In this document: positions 54,325 through 64,000 of the stretch, piece by piece | Numbering within the stretch: position 1 is the stretch's first letter | Layout: each line of letters opens with the position of its first letter | NCBI GenBank assembly: GCA_963662175.1 | Contig: OY759225.1 | Location: forward strand, 15,059,601 to 15,123,600 | Origin: Aradus depressus | Lineage: Eukaryota; Arthropoda; Insecta; Hemiptera; Aradidae | Length of the DNA stretch: 64,000 bases | Direction: 5' to 3' | The notes under the pieces: model-generated | Database searches by the model: none | The model's input: only the letters and a program-made list of their open reading frames with translations | Told to the model about the DNA's origin: nothing | Translations under genes and position numbers: made by a program

Positions 54325-54497
54325 TATTATGACTCATGGCCCGAGCTTTAACTACGAGCCCGAAACTACTATGGGAGTCCTCAATTTGGAGTAGGGCTCA
54401 TGTCCACCAGAGTGACGAAAGTGCGCTCTGGTACTAGGCTATATGACCTCGTAGTTAAAGCCCGGGTATGAGTCATAAAACCTAACCTAACCTAACA
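54325..54497. mobile_element. two SINE-A 3' ends in opposite orientation
   Basis: A minus-strand end ('tatgactcatggcccgagct', 54330-54385) is joined to a plus-strand end (about 54390-54497) finishing 'aaacctaacctaacctaac'. Confidence 0.85.
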
Positions 54498-54898
54498 GTT
54501 ATTAGGATTATGAGTTTGTAATTTATATTTTCCCAGCTATACAAAGTATGTAATCGGTCACATATTTGATGTGATTTTCTGAATTCCTGATTCCAAAACG
54601 CTAGAAGGATTAAGTATTGTAAAAAAAATATATGTGATGTGGCCAAGACTTTCTTAGTACAGTGTAATTCTGAGAGTCTGTCTTATACCCAATAATACAA
54701 GTACAAAATGATTTTGAGAATGGGGATGGGAAGAGAATGATCAGTAAGCGTGGATGGTATAAGAAAGTCAGTAATCATAACATCACATATATATTTGTTT
54801 CTTCATTTTAACTGATTATTCATAATAACCCCTTAATAATAAAAAAATATTTTTTTTTAAATTGTAGATATGCGATACAGTAATTTAGAAATATTTCC

Positions 54899-55171
54899 TA
54901 AGGGTGGGTTCGATACCCGCCCGAGGCCCTTAGTTAATTTTTTCCTGGCAGACAAAATAAACTTAAGCATGTCGTCCTTCGGATGGGACGTTAAGCGATA
55001 GTCCCGAGCCTGTACGATGTCAGGGACTCGTTAAAGACCCCTGCCCTAGGTGAATAAAAATTTAGGACTCACAGAGTAGAGTCGGGCTTATGTTCACCAG
55101 AGTGACGAAAGAGCGCTTTGGTAGTAGGCGATATGACTTCGTAGTTAAAGCCCGGGCATGAGTCATAATAA
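54899..55171 (+). mobile_element. SINE-A copy, starting at box B
   Basis: 'gtgggttcgatacccgcccg' then the full body and 'ggcatgagtcataataact'. Confidence 0.9.
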
Positions 55172-55525
55172 CTGACTTCTGAAATTTATTTTTCATTATT
55201 TGAATCGCATTGATCCTGTCTCAAATCTTGAGGACTTATACCGGGTGTAAGTACCAAGGAAACGTCAAAAAATATGTTTTTCAAAACTACATTTCAGGAC
55301 GTTTTTCGGCATGCATCTCAAAAACTGGACGACCTGTAGAAAATCGAATTTCATGTAAAATGTACATTTCAGGTTTTTCTATAACTTATTTGAAAAGATT
55401 TTTGATTAGATCATAAACATAAGCAGTACTTAATTTCTAAAATGTAACATAGGCCCGAAGTAAAATGGTGTTCATTTTTGTCAGATTGCATCCAAAATCG
55501 ATCACGGGAGACCATGGCAGCCTTT
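55172..55525. other. unassigned; short dispersed repeat
   Basis: 55240-55400 shares 'catctcaaaaactgg' and neighbouring words with 31090-31150. No coding content. Confidence 0.4.
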
Positions 55526-55530
55526 CAGAC

Positions 55531-55740
55531 TAGAGCGTAGGGCTATGGTTGCATGGTCTCATCATGGTTTGCGGGTTTGAATCCCGTCTGGGAGTGAGTT
55601 TTATTTCGTAGATAGAACTCCCTCCCGGACCCATGGATGTCGTAACTAGATAACACAGCGTATATTAGCCATATAATATGCATCGTACACAGGCCGAAAA
55701 AATTAGGAGAGTTGAAGAGCGCTAAAAATTATCCAATCAC
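55531..55740 (+). mobile_element. SINE-B copy
   Basis: tRNA-like head 'gactagagcgtagggctatg' with box B-like 'gcgggtttgaatcccgtc', then 'atttcgtagatagaactccc'. It matches the minus-strand copy at 59892-60073. Confidence 0.85.
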
Positions 55741-55861
55741 ATAAACACAGACAAACATCATCGCAAAAAAGTTCAAAACGTATTCAGGAGACGTTGAAAA
55801 CTCGATCTCGGATTTTTGCACGATTACAATAACTTCCTTATACAATAGATATAAGAAAGTA

Positions 55862-56151
55862 GAGGGCGCCGGTAGCTCAGTGGTATGCGTGCGTGACTTC
55901 TGAGCTCAAGAACGTGGGTTCGAAACCCGACCGAGGTCCTTAATTTATTTTATCTGGGAGGTAAAATAAACTTAAGCATGTCGTCCTTCGGATGGGACGT
56001 TAAGCGATGTCCTGAGCCTGTACGATGTCGGTACTCCCATTGTAGAGTTGGGCTCATGTCAATCAGAGTGACAAAAGAGCGCTCTGGTAGTAGACGATAT
56101 GACCTCGTAGTTAAAGCCCGGGCATGAGTCATAAAACCTAAACCTAACCTT
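55862..56151 (+). mobile_element. SINE-A copy with 10-bp target duplication and CCTAA tail
   Basis: Flanked by TAAGAAAGTA (55852-55861 and 56152-56161). Head 'gggcgccggtagctcagtgg', box B 'gggttcgaaaccc', end 'aaacctaaacctaacc'. Confidence 0.95.
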
Positions 56152-56184
56152 TAAGAAAGTAAAAAAAAAAAAAGTCGTCGGTAA

Positions 56185-56440
56185 ATCCCAAGAAATGTAC
56201 TTCCCCAGCCCGAAATAATCAACTTAATCTTCGCTTTCCCTTTAAAATCCAATTTACTGATTATTGAAAATCAATAGGTTTCCCTGTTACTATACTAATA
56301 GGTTTTTCTGTTACTATACCCCCCTTGGATACTATACTAAATTTCGTGTGATACATTCGTTACATCGCAGTTATTAAGGTTATTGAATCGAATTCTCTAC
56401 CTCTAAACTCCCCATTCTCCTGACAATTGATAGAAGTTCT
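56185..56440 (-). repeat. REP-1 copy, minus orientation
   Basis: 'gtacttccccagcccgaaat' end block and 'acatcgcagttattaaggtt' module. 56441-56800 is unassigned. Confidence 0.65.
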
Positions 56441-56799
56441 TATGAGATTTGTTTAAAAAAAATCGCGTCAATATGTTTATTATTTCGGCAGTTATTGGTT
56501 CTTTTCCACTACTGGTAGGAGGCCTGTCATCCCTGAGTTCACACAACTTTCTTGGCTCCTTTCCGGATAAATGAGGCTTTCCCAACTCTTTTTTATTTAT
56601 TATTATTATTTTTATTTTATTTTTTTTATTGAATAAGGTTGACAATTTATTTTCTTTCAGTATGGTAATTTTCTCGTTCCCCTTGCTTATGAAAAATGTA
56701 TCCGACATTTCAAGAAAAATGTATTCCCCCTTCTTGGTCCTTATCTAACTCTAAGGTCAGATGAAAAAACAAAGTTGTCCGTGGATCTTCAGTATTGTA

Positions 56800-57175
56800 C
56801 TTCCCCATTATCAAGTTAGTATAGGGCCAAGTGATATAAATCGGTCATTATGTTGACTTAATATATTATATCTATCTTTTTATTCAAAAACGTTTTCACC
56901 CTCCTCTCAAAACCAAAAATAGTCTAAAGCCCTAAATTTGTAAATTATATAGAAGCTTCTGAACTAACTTTTGTGTCAATACATTGATGATATCGGCAGT
57001 TATCAGGGTTTTTGAGTCGAGCCCTCTCTTCTGAGCCACTCTTATCTTCTGCTGATATTGCGGATAAAAATAATTTATTTTGAATTTACATATGAAATTT
57101 TATTACAATGGCGGTTATCAGAGTTTTTGTGTTAAGACATCCCCCGTAATTCCCCCACTCTTTGGCTGAAGATAA
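56800..57175 (-). repeat. REP-1 copy, minus orientation
   Basis: 'gtacttccccattatcaagt', 'atgatatcggcagttatcag' and 'acaatggcggttatcagagt' modules. Confidence 0.65.
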
Positions 57176-57204
57176 AAAGGTTTAGTCCTTATAACTTCCT
57201 TTTT

Positions 57205-57755
57205 AAGGGCTGATTGTGTCACCGCGGCCAGAGTAGGCCTATTGTGTGCCCTGTGTGTGTTGGTCCCTACAGCAGCCTTGTATCTTTAATAAAGTGCAGG
57301 ATCCTGCTGCAGCTTCCTTCCATAATTTGCTTCGATTCCGTTATGTCAGACCCGAAGCAGTAAAATCTTCTGCTTTCTAGTGCCCCTCACTGGCTTAGAA
57401 TATGGCCCGGAGTCTCATTTTCCTCGCCATATTTCCTGCACAGAGGGCTTCTAGCGATGTCCATATTGTGTAGGTGTTAGTTCATATGACAGCTGCTCAT
57501 ATTCAGGAGCTCTCGGCGCCTTTTCTCGGAGGGTTCCGCTACAAAGAGTATTGAATGTCTTTGCTTTTAGAGATCCCGCAGAAGGGTTCCGGTCCTATAG
57601 GTTCTCTGTCAGCTCATGATTAGCCCTTCTTTATCCTCAAACCCCTGATGTCCTGGTACCCATCTCAACTCTACTCTATTTTGATCCATCAGGGACTCCA
57701 GTACTTGAAGGCATTCCAGGACGATTTTGGAATCTATGATGACAGCTTGCAACTT
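57205..57755 (-). pseudogene. LINE RNase H and C-terminal zinc-knuckle remnant
   Basis: Minus-strand translation from about 57740: AVIIDSKIVLECLQVLESLM, DQNRVELRWVPGHQGFEDKE (RNase H motif W.PGH with G.E.A-type continuation decayed), a stop, then LLNMSSCHMN, SPLCRKYGEENETPGHILS (C-x2-C...H). This is the same C-terminal family as 510-600. Several stops; no RT core. The identity as an I/Jockey-type LINE end is firm, the clade is not. Confidence 0.85.
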
Positions 57756-57779
57756 CCTATATACATCGCATAGCTGCGT

Positions 57780-57956
57780 ATCTGCTTGTGTCTATAAGCA
57801 AGAAAACTCCTGATAAAATGAATGCATCGACTCAAAATTTTATATGTATATATAGAAGGGGGATTAGGGAGGAGGCCTTAATTCCAAGGACAACACCTAT
57901 TAATTTTCAGCGAAACAAAAAAGGGAAGTGAGTCAAAGGGAGTGCTCAACTCAAAA
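57780..57956 (+). repeat. REP-1 fragment
   Basis: 'actcctgataaaatgaatgc', 'atcgactcaaaattttatat', 'attaattttcagcgaaac'. Confidence 0.7.
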
Positions 57957-58712
57957 ATTGAGCACGTCGTCCTTCGGATGGGACGTTAAGTCCCTTACCC
58001 TAAGTGAATAAAACTAGATAGACAACATTTAGGACTCCCACACAGGGGCGTAGCCAGGATTTTAAGCAGGGGGGGGGGGGGCACAGCCAGCAGTTTCCGT
58101 GGTTAGCGCTGCAGACTTTTTGTTATTAATTTGGGAGACTCGGATCTCTAGAAGCTCCCCCTGAGGTAACCAGACTCTAATACTTAAGTTGACTTTACAT
58201 GAGCAGCAAAAATGCAAAACGCAGCAGCAGCACGCTGTGGTTTCTGTGCTTTTAGAATTAAATTACTCACATCCAATAGGTGCATTTGCTGCTGCTGCGC
58301 TTTGCATTTTTACTGCGCATGTAAAATCAGCTTTAAGAGTATAAAGTATAACATAAATGAAGATATTATTCATATATATTTAAATGAATGTAATATGACT
58401 TGTTTTGTACATGTACATTTATGTAACAGCTGATTGCTGATCTAGGAATCAGACGCACGTGAAATTTGATGATCCTATTGGTAACTTGTAAGCAATCCAT
58501 TTTTAATAAAAACTATTTTTTTAGTTTATTTAATTTTTATCTTTGTTTTTTTCTCTGGCCAGGGGGGCACGCGCCCCCCCACTGGCTACGCCCCTGCTCC
58601 CACAGTTGAATCGGGCTCATGTCCACCAGAGCGAATTGAGAGCCCTCTGGTAGTAAGCCAATATGACTTCGTATTTAAAGTCCGGGCATTAGTCACAATA
58701 ACTAACCTCCGT
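57957..58712 (+). mobile_element. SINE-A copy interrupted by a hAT-type MITE
   Basis: 5' piece 57957-58042 ('gtcgtccttcggatgggacg' to 'aggactcccaca') and 3' piece 58597-58712 ('ctcccacagttgaatcgggc' to 'cacaataactaac') form one body around the MITE. Confidence 0.9.
58043..58596 (+). mobile_element. hAT-type MITE, 554 bp, 8-bp target duplication
   Basis: Ends CAGGGGCGTAGCCAGG and the complement of CAGGGGCGTAGCCAGT, flanked by the perfect 8-bp duplication CTCCCACA (58035-58042 and 58597-58604). An internal inverted repeat ('gcaaaaatgcaaaacgcagc' and its complement, about 58205-58320) surrounds a short centre. G-runs lie just inside each end. The 73-codon open frame is unsupported. It is the same family as the disrupted copy at 43344-45825. 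Confidence 0.95.
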
Positions 58713-59127
58713 TACCAATAGCTCTAGTGGAAGAGCGAAAATTTATTTGATTAATTCTTATAGTTCAAATTTGACTGTTTATTTGTTTATAGTGAATAAT
58801 ACTGTATTTGGTTCTTTGTGAAGCACCAAGTTAAGTCATATATACCACTGTATACCAAGTTTCTTTATGAGTGTTGGTTGAGTGTACTTGGTTCAAAGTT
58901 CTCCCTCATATTTCTGCAGGATATGTGTGTGGCTTTCAAAGTTAGCGGTGGAATTGTCTGCATGTGACTTACATAAAGAAACAGAACGTACCACAATCTT
59001 GACTATCTCGGAAAGTTTCAACTTTTGATGATATAAAGGTTATATTTTAAATTTTATTGTGGTATGTTGAGTGGATCTGAAACAAAAAAAAACTTAGGAA
59101 CCCGGAATATCTGTCAATTTCAAATGA

Positions 59128-59521
59128 AAGTAGACTCTCCCTTATCCGGCGTTGCCGGGACCGACGTGACGCCGGATAACGGAAATCATCAATTAATGAG
59201 AAAAAATAAAGCAATTAAAGCATAAAAAAAGTGCATTAAAAATATATTTTGAAATCTGCGTTTAATTAAGTGAAATAATAAAATATTGTATTAGCGTTCC
59301 CTTCATTATAAATACAATGTACATATGTATGTACAATAAAAATACATAAAAGATTCATGAGTTACAGAATTATTATGTGCTCGTAAATACACGTGGCTCA
59401 TATAATTGATAATCTAATAATTGGATGTTAATTTTAGTTTAACAAATTTGATATTATTTTGCGAGCGCCGGATAAGGGAGCGCGCCGGTTAAGAGAACGC
59501 CGGATAAGGGAGAGTCTACTG
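59128..59521. mobile_element. Tigger/pogo-like MITE, 394 bp
   Basis: Left end AAGTAGACTCTCCCTTATCC (outer base changed from C) and right end complement of CAGTAGACTCTCCCTTATCC followed by TA. Subterminal 'gccggataa' words recur inside both ends (about 59171, 59464 and 59499). No transposase. Confidence 0.88.
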
Positions 59522-59549
59522 TAATTAAATATTTAAAAAGTAAATAAAT

Positions 59550-59875
59550 CACCGCTAATGTACTTCCCCAGCACAAATTGATCAACTATATATTCACTCT
59601 CCAAAACAAATTCATCATTTGGTCTAAAACTTGCATAGTTCCTTCGGAATCGTCATTCTAAATTTTGTGTCCATAAATTCATTACAATGGCAGTTATTAG
59701 AGTTTTTGTGTAATGTTTACCCTGTAATCTACCATTTTCTATAGGCCGATTTGGCTGAAATTCAATAGATGTCCTCCTTAGAGGGTTCAGCATAAGCATT
59801 ATTTAAAATTTCGTGGTCGATATGTTTATTATTTCGGGAGTTATCATGTTCACAGGGACACAGGCAGACAGTACA
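59550..59875 (-). repeat. REP-1 copy, minus orientation
   Basis: 'aatgtacttccccagcacaa', 'attacaatggcagttattag', 'taggccgatttggctgaaat', hallmark-complement remnant 'cgggagttatcatgttcaca'. Interrupted at its end by SINE-B. Confidence 0.8.
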
Positions 59876-59891
59876 CTTCGTACAACGCACT

Positions 59892-60073
59892 TTTTTTTTT
59901 TTTGTCTTTATGTACGGTGTATATTAGCCATGTCAATGTGTTATATATAATTATTTAAGACATCCATGGCCCCGGGAGGGAGTTCTATCTACGAAATAAA
60001 ACTCACTCCCGGACGGGATTCGAACCCGCAAACCATGGTGAGACCATGCGACCAAAGCCCTACGCTCTAGCCC
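59892..60073 (-). mobile_element. SINE-B copy with poly(A) and 11-12-bp target duplication
   Basis: Flanked by TACAACGCACTT (59881-59892 and 60074-60085). The T-run at 59891-59902 is its poly(A). The minus-strand head 'gggctagagcgtagggcttt' and 'gcgggttcgaatcccgtcc' (box B) is tRNA-like and differs from SINE-A. A minus-strand open frame crossing it is accidental. Confidence 0.92.
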
Positions 60074-60085
60074 TACAACGCACTT

Positions 60086-60380
60086 CGTACAGCTGAGAAC
60101 TGAAATTCCATTTACAACAATTATTTTCCGACCTCCATATTCAAAAAATGATTTAAAAAAAAAATTCACTTTATATGTGTGTCCGTGCACAAGACAACTC
60201 CCGATAGAATGAATGTATCGATACATCTATCGATTTACATCCAAATCGGTCAAAGGTAAGAGGGATTAGGGGTGATACTTAACACAAAAACTCTAATAAC
60301 TGCCTAATTTCAGAACCCCATAAGTATGACACATTTAAATTTTTCATGAAATCGGCTCAAGGGTAAAACATAATTTGCTA
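60086..60380 (+). repeat. REP-1 copy
   Basis: 'acaactcccgatagaatgaa' near 60193 and 'aggggtgatacttaacacaa'. 60381-61035 is otherwise unassigned apart from a REP-1 start fragment near 60895-60960. Confidence 0.75.
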
Positions 60381-61039
60381 TAAAATTAACTTAACGGCCG
60401 CCATTTTAAAAATTTTCGTTATAGCCTTTAGCTTGAGCATAATTAAGACAAATAGAATGACTGAAATTTATTAAATTTGGTTACAATGGTTTAGAATTTA
60501 TACTGCCAAAACCATAACCGTTTCTTAGCTTGGCCGTAGTCGAATAAAAAAGGTTAAATATTGGAATCCACTTCCATGTTTTGTTGAAAATATTACCATC
60601 ACTATCGAATAAAAATGTAAAAAAATAACCTCAACAACGTGAAAAATACAAAAAAAAAACAATTTTCTTCAAGAAAATAAAGAAATTGAGACTTTTTTTT
60701 TCTTATATATATATATATTTTTTTTCTCACCCTCAACCTCAGAAATTCCTCTTCTTGTTACGAGGTCGGAGTCAAGAGTTTACGTGCTCTTTTCAAGCTT
60801 CTTAGCTGATTGAGGTTAGAATAGTAGATGAATTTTGAACTGTTTTCGATAGACTTCTCTGGGATGTTTGTAAGCTCATTTTTTCTTTCTTTAACCAATA
60901 GTATAAGGAAGTATTGAAATCGTCCCAAAATTCAAGATCGAGTTTCCAACAGAGTTTTACAATTGATTTTAAACCCAATCTGTCCATTTGTTTTGAAATG
61001 GACATTGACAATGAATTACCGACGATTTTATAATATTTA

Positions 61040-61355
61040 ATAGGGGGCGCCGGGTGTTCTAGCCAACTGAGCTCAAGATCGCGGGTTCGAAAAACGACCA
61101 AAGCCCTCAGGTTTTTTATCTGTGAGGTGAAAAAAACTTTGAGCACGCCTTCGGATGAGACGTTAAGGGCTGATTCCGATCCTGTACGATGTCAGGTACT
61201 CATTAAAGACTCTAGCTGAATAAACATAGATAGGCCAAATTTAGAACTCCTAGTGCAGAGACGGGCTCTTATCCACCAGAGTGACGAAAGAGCGCTCTGG
61301 TAGCAGGTGAAATGACCTCGTAGTTAAACCCCGGGCATGAGTCATAATAACTAAC
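61040..61355 (+). mobile_element. SINE-A copy, diverged head
   Basis: 'gggggcgccgggtgttctag', box B degraded ('gggttcgaaaaacg'), complete body, tail 'cataataactaactataa'. Confidence 0.9.
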
Positions 61356-61359
61356 TATA

Positions 61360-61875
61360 ACACTTAATAAATATTTTATTTATTTATTTATTACTACATT
61401 GAAGCCTATTAAGGCTTATTGTAGAGAGTTGGGTTACAATTTGAATATACATCCGATATAATAATAAAGTAAGAATATTACAGCTTAATAAATTTCTAAA
61501 TATTATAATAAATAATAATAATAAATGCGCACATTTACTTGTATACATACAGCCAAGAGAAATGCAAAACAGAAAAAATATATACTTTTACTTATATAGG
61601 TAACATACATACACATATACATATTATAATGACTTTATATAAAACCAAATTAATAAGCATTAAGTCAAACCACTTTGAACTTAAACTGTAAGTATTTAAC
61701 AAATACTTAATATGAAAATCTCAACTTTAATTCATTTTTCATTATCTTTATTATTTTTTTGTCCTCTATTCTTAATTTTAATTTAATTTTTTTTTTTTTT
61801 TACTTAATAAATACCTATATAATAATAAATATACATTTTTTTAAATTTGAATTGACGCATGGTTTATGGTAATTA
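61360..61875. other. AT-rich stretch, unassigned
   Basis: 61375-61430 ('gaagcctattaaggcttatt') might be a LINE 3' end remnant; nothing else recognised. Confidence 0.35.
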
Positions 61876-61879
61876 TGTA

Positions 61880-62160
61880 GTGCAGTAATCGGTCAAAAAT
61901 TCGATGCGGTGTTTGACGTTTTGAATTTGACGTTTTCCGACCTCCTGATTTCAAAAATAAAAAAAAAAATGTTTGCCTGTGTGAACATGATTTCGATATG
62001 TATATCTAGTATCCTCTAAGAACGATAAGATTATGTATATGATTTTCAACCAGATTGGCCAAAGGTGTGGGCGGATTAGGCGGGAGGCTTAACACAAAAA
62101 CTCTAATAACTGTCGTCGTATTGACACGAAATTTCGTAACTAAATTCAAAGTAGTATGAA
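61880..62160 (+). repeat. REP-1 copy
   Basis: 'cggtcaaaaattcgatgcgg', 'aggcgggaggcttaacacaa' and 'ctctaataactgtcgtcgta' modules in order. It ends at a long G-run (62177-62200). Confidence 0.75.
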
Positions 62161-62204
62161 CTGAAGGGTAGAGGAGGGGGGGGGGGGGGGGGGGGGGGGG
62201 TCAG

Positions 62205-62745
62205 AGTGGGGCTCGTGACGGAGACCGGCTACCCACTGTTCCGCCGGATCGAAGCAGAAGAAAGCAATGTGACGAGCTGGGGGCAACCACCGATTGGTTT
62301 TACATGATGATAAACCACTGAGGATGACACTTTACTGAAAACCCATTCTTAGACCATGATTCATTAAGTATGTTATGTAAATATACAATGACTTAAACAA
62401 CTCGTGTACAAACACACTTAATTATCGTGAATAATCTTACCTAAAATTGGACCAATCTTGGGATGAGTTATGATAGATTGGATGTTAATGGATCGATTAT
62501 TAATATCATTCGATTATCTGATCATTATTCGACCCCACCAAGTTAGCGGAGGCACTTCCCATTACAAGTTCCAAAGTGACTTTGGTCTGATGAGTTGGCC
62601 GCTATTGAGGCTTCCTCATAGATATTATAGCAAAACAGATATTCAAAACTACGCCCATGGGACCCAGGAGGGCGCACCCCATTTACTTATTTTTTTTCAA
62701 AATTCTAAATTTTGGAATTCTTACAGCTTCTATTATATAGTGGTG
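62205..62745. other. unassigned stretch after a G-run
   Basis: A 98-codon plus-strand frame (62470-62766) has no recognisable domain and ends in the SINE target duplication; not called. Confidence 0.35.
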
Positions 62746-62760
62746 ACAAGTATTGTTAAA

Positions 62761-63105
62761 GGTTAGGTTATGTTAGGATTTATGACTCATGCCCGGGCTT
62801 TAACTACGAGGTCATATCGCCTACTACCAGAGCGCTCTTTCGTCACTCTGGTGGACATGAGCCCGACTTTACTGTGGGAGTCCTAAATTTACCCTGAATT
62901 TTTATTCACCTAGGGTAGGGGTGTTTATCGAGTACCTGACATTGTACAGGCTCGGGACCATCGCTTAACGTCTCATCCGAAGGACGGCGTGCTTAAGTTT
63001 ATTTTACCTTCCAGATAAAATAAACTAAGGGCCTCGGTCGGGTTACGAACCCACGCTCTTGAGCTCAGAAGTCAAGCACGCATACCACTGAGCTACCGGC
63101 GCCCT
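62761..63105 (-). mobile_element. SINE-A copy, full length, 12-bp target duplication
   Basis: Flanked by the perfect duplication AGTATTGTTAAA (62749-62760 and 63106-63117). Runs from 'ggttaggttatgttagg' (telomere-like tail) to 'gagctaccggcgccct' (head). Best-bounded copy in the window, 345 bp. Confidence 0.97.
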
Positions 63106-63118
63106 AGTATTGTTAAAT

Positions 63119-63550
63119 AAAAATAAACAATAATAAATAATTGAATTAATAAAATTAAACAAATAATAAAATAATAATAATTAAATAAACAATAAATTAC
63201 CAAATTTCCTGTAGAATTTTAATCTCTGGTCTTATACTAAATTTTGCTTTTTCTACAGTAATTTCCGAAAAGGGCCCGAAAAAAATATCAAAAGTTTAAG
63301 ATGTGCAATTTTTAAGAAAGTGCACGTAATTTAAAAAAATTTCAATTAACAAACTTTTATTTGGATTTCTAAAGGGATGCCATATTGTTTTTTGTTTTTT
63401 AATTTTTTCAATATTAATAAATCTAATCCAAAGGTTTTCAAATTATCTTACTGGGCCAACAGGGAAAATGATTAGCATATAATTTACGAGAACAAATAAT
63501 TGAGTTTATTTACTTAAACTACATAATAAAATTAATAACAAAACATTGAT
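63119..63550 (+). repeat. REP-3 copy
   Basis: 'aaatttcctgtagaatttta', 'aaagtgcacgtaatttaaaa', 'atctaatccaaaggttttca', 'cttactgggccaacagggaa'. Confidence 0.85.
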
Positions 63551-63557
63551 TAATATA

Positions 63558-64000
63558 TAATTCGACCGAATTTCATGTTTTCCGACCTCCAAATTTGAAA
63601 TATAAAAAAAAAATTATTTCTGTCTGTGGACTCCCGATAGAATACATATATGTGAATAGGGATCTATCAATACAAGTAAATACAAGTAAAGTATCGATAC
63701 TTTCTCGATACGTATTTGTTTTAATCGTTTCGAGTATCTATAGATACTTTCTATCCGATACTTGTGTAGTATCGAAAGTTTTAATCGATACTACTCATGA
63801 GTAAAAGTATCGATACTTTGTGGTATCAATTGAACCCTATATGTGAATTCAAACCCCCATAACGACGACACTTATTAATTTTCAGCGGAATCGGCAGAAG
63901 AGAAGAAAACACCAATAACTGCCGATGTAATGAATATATCGACATGAAACTTCATATTTAAAATCAAAACCGAAAGAAGACATAAACTGTCAAATAACAG
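63558..64000 (+). repeat. REP-1 copy interrupted by a small hAT-type MITE
   Basis: 'gaccgaatttcatgttttcc' and hallmark 'actcccgatagaatacat' before the MITE; 'atatgtgaattcaaaccccc', 'cgacacttattaattttcag' and 'aactgccgatgtaatgaata' after it. Continues past the window edge. Confidence 0.85.
63657..63839. mobile_element. 183-bp hAT-type MITE rich in TATCGATA motifs
   Basis: Flanked by a perfect 8-bp duplication TATGTGAA (63649-63656 and 63840-63847). Ends TAGGGATCTATCAATAC and the complement of TAGGGTTCAATTGATAC. Two perfect TATCGATA octamers at 63692-63699 and 63808-63815 lie symmetrically, with further near matches between. No coding capacity. Confidence 0.9.

Overview
This 64 kb window looks like an AT-rich, repeat-saturated stretch of an arthropod, probably insect, nuclear genome. 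The insect reading rests on three things: copies of the pentamer CCTAA/TTAGG (the usual insect telomere unit) at SINE ends, R1-, Jockey- and I-clade LINE remnants, and one exon of a kainate-type ionotropic glutamate receptor. No bacterial-style gene, operon or CRISPR array is present. Nearly all short open frames are accidental or are pieces of decayed transposons.

The one feature I accept as host coding sequence is a 162-base exon on the minus strand at 12950-13111. It has canonical splice sites and encodes part of the amino-terminal domain of a kainate-type glutamate receptor. Much of the window is therefore plausibly intron of that gene (inference: no second exon was found).

Layout. 0-13 kb: LINE remnants, a 48-bp minisatellite, tRNA-derived SINEs, a pogo/Tigger remnant, a mariner and a 1 kb hAT element, then the receptor exon. 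13-24 kb: a nested palindrome with hammerhead-like hairpins, a 33-bp minisatellite, a MITE with 78-bp terminal repeats, a tail-to-tail SINE pair, a Tigger-like MITE and a large inverted repeat. 24-36 kb: a dead Tc1 element, a second Tigger-like MITE, a second hammerhead-like palindrome with a 14-bp target duplication, a MITE broken by a Jockey insertion, and a GC-rich 174-bp tandem repeat ending in poly(A). 36-46 kb: more SINEs, two more palindromes, and a hAT-type MITE carrying two R1-clade LINE insertions with 15-bp target duplications. 46-48.3 kb: a satellite-like array with 106-bp and 151-bp periods. 48-64 kb: a LINE RNase H remnant, more SINEs, three further hAT-type MITEs, a third Tigger-like MITE and many copies of an unclassified dispersed repeat.

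Family names used below. SINE-A: tRNA-like head (boxes A and B), about 290-345 bp, tail either CCTAA repeats or AACTAACTA. SINE-B: a second tRNA-like head with a poly(A) tail. REP-1: the most frequent dispersed repeat, marked by ACGATAACTCCCGATAGAAT; its plus orientation reads towards that motif. REP-2 and REP-3: two less frequent dispersed repeats. PAL: palindromic elements carrying hammerhead-ribozyme-like hairpins. Coordinates of repeat copies were read by eye and may be off by a few to some tens of bases where no target-site duplication fixes the edge.
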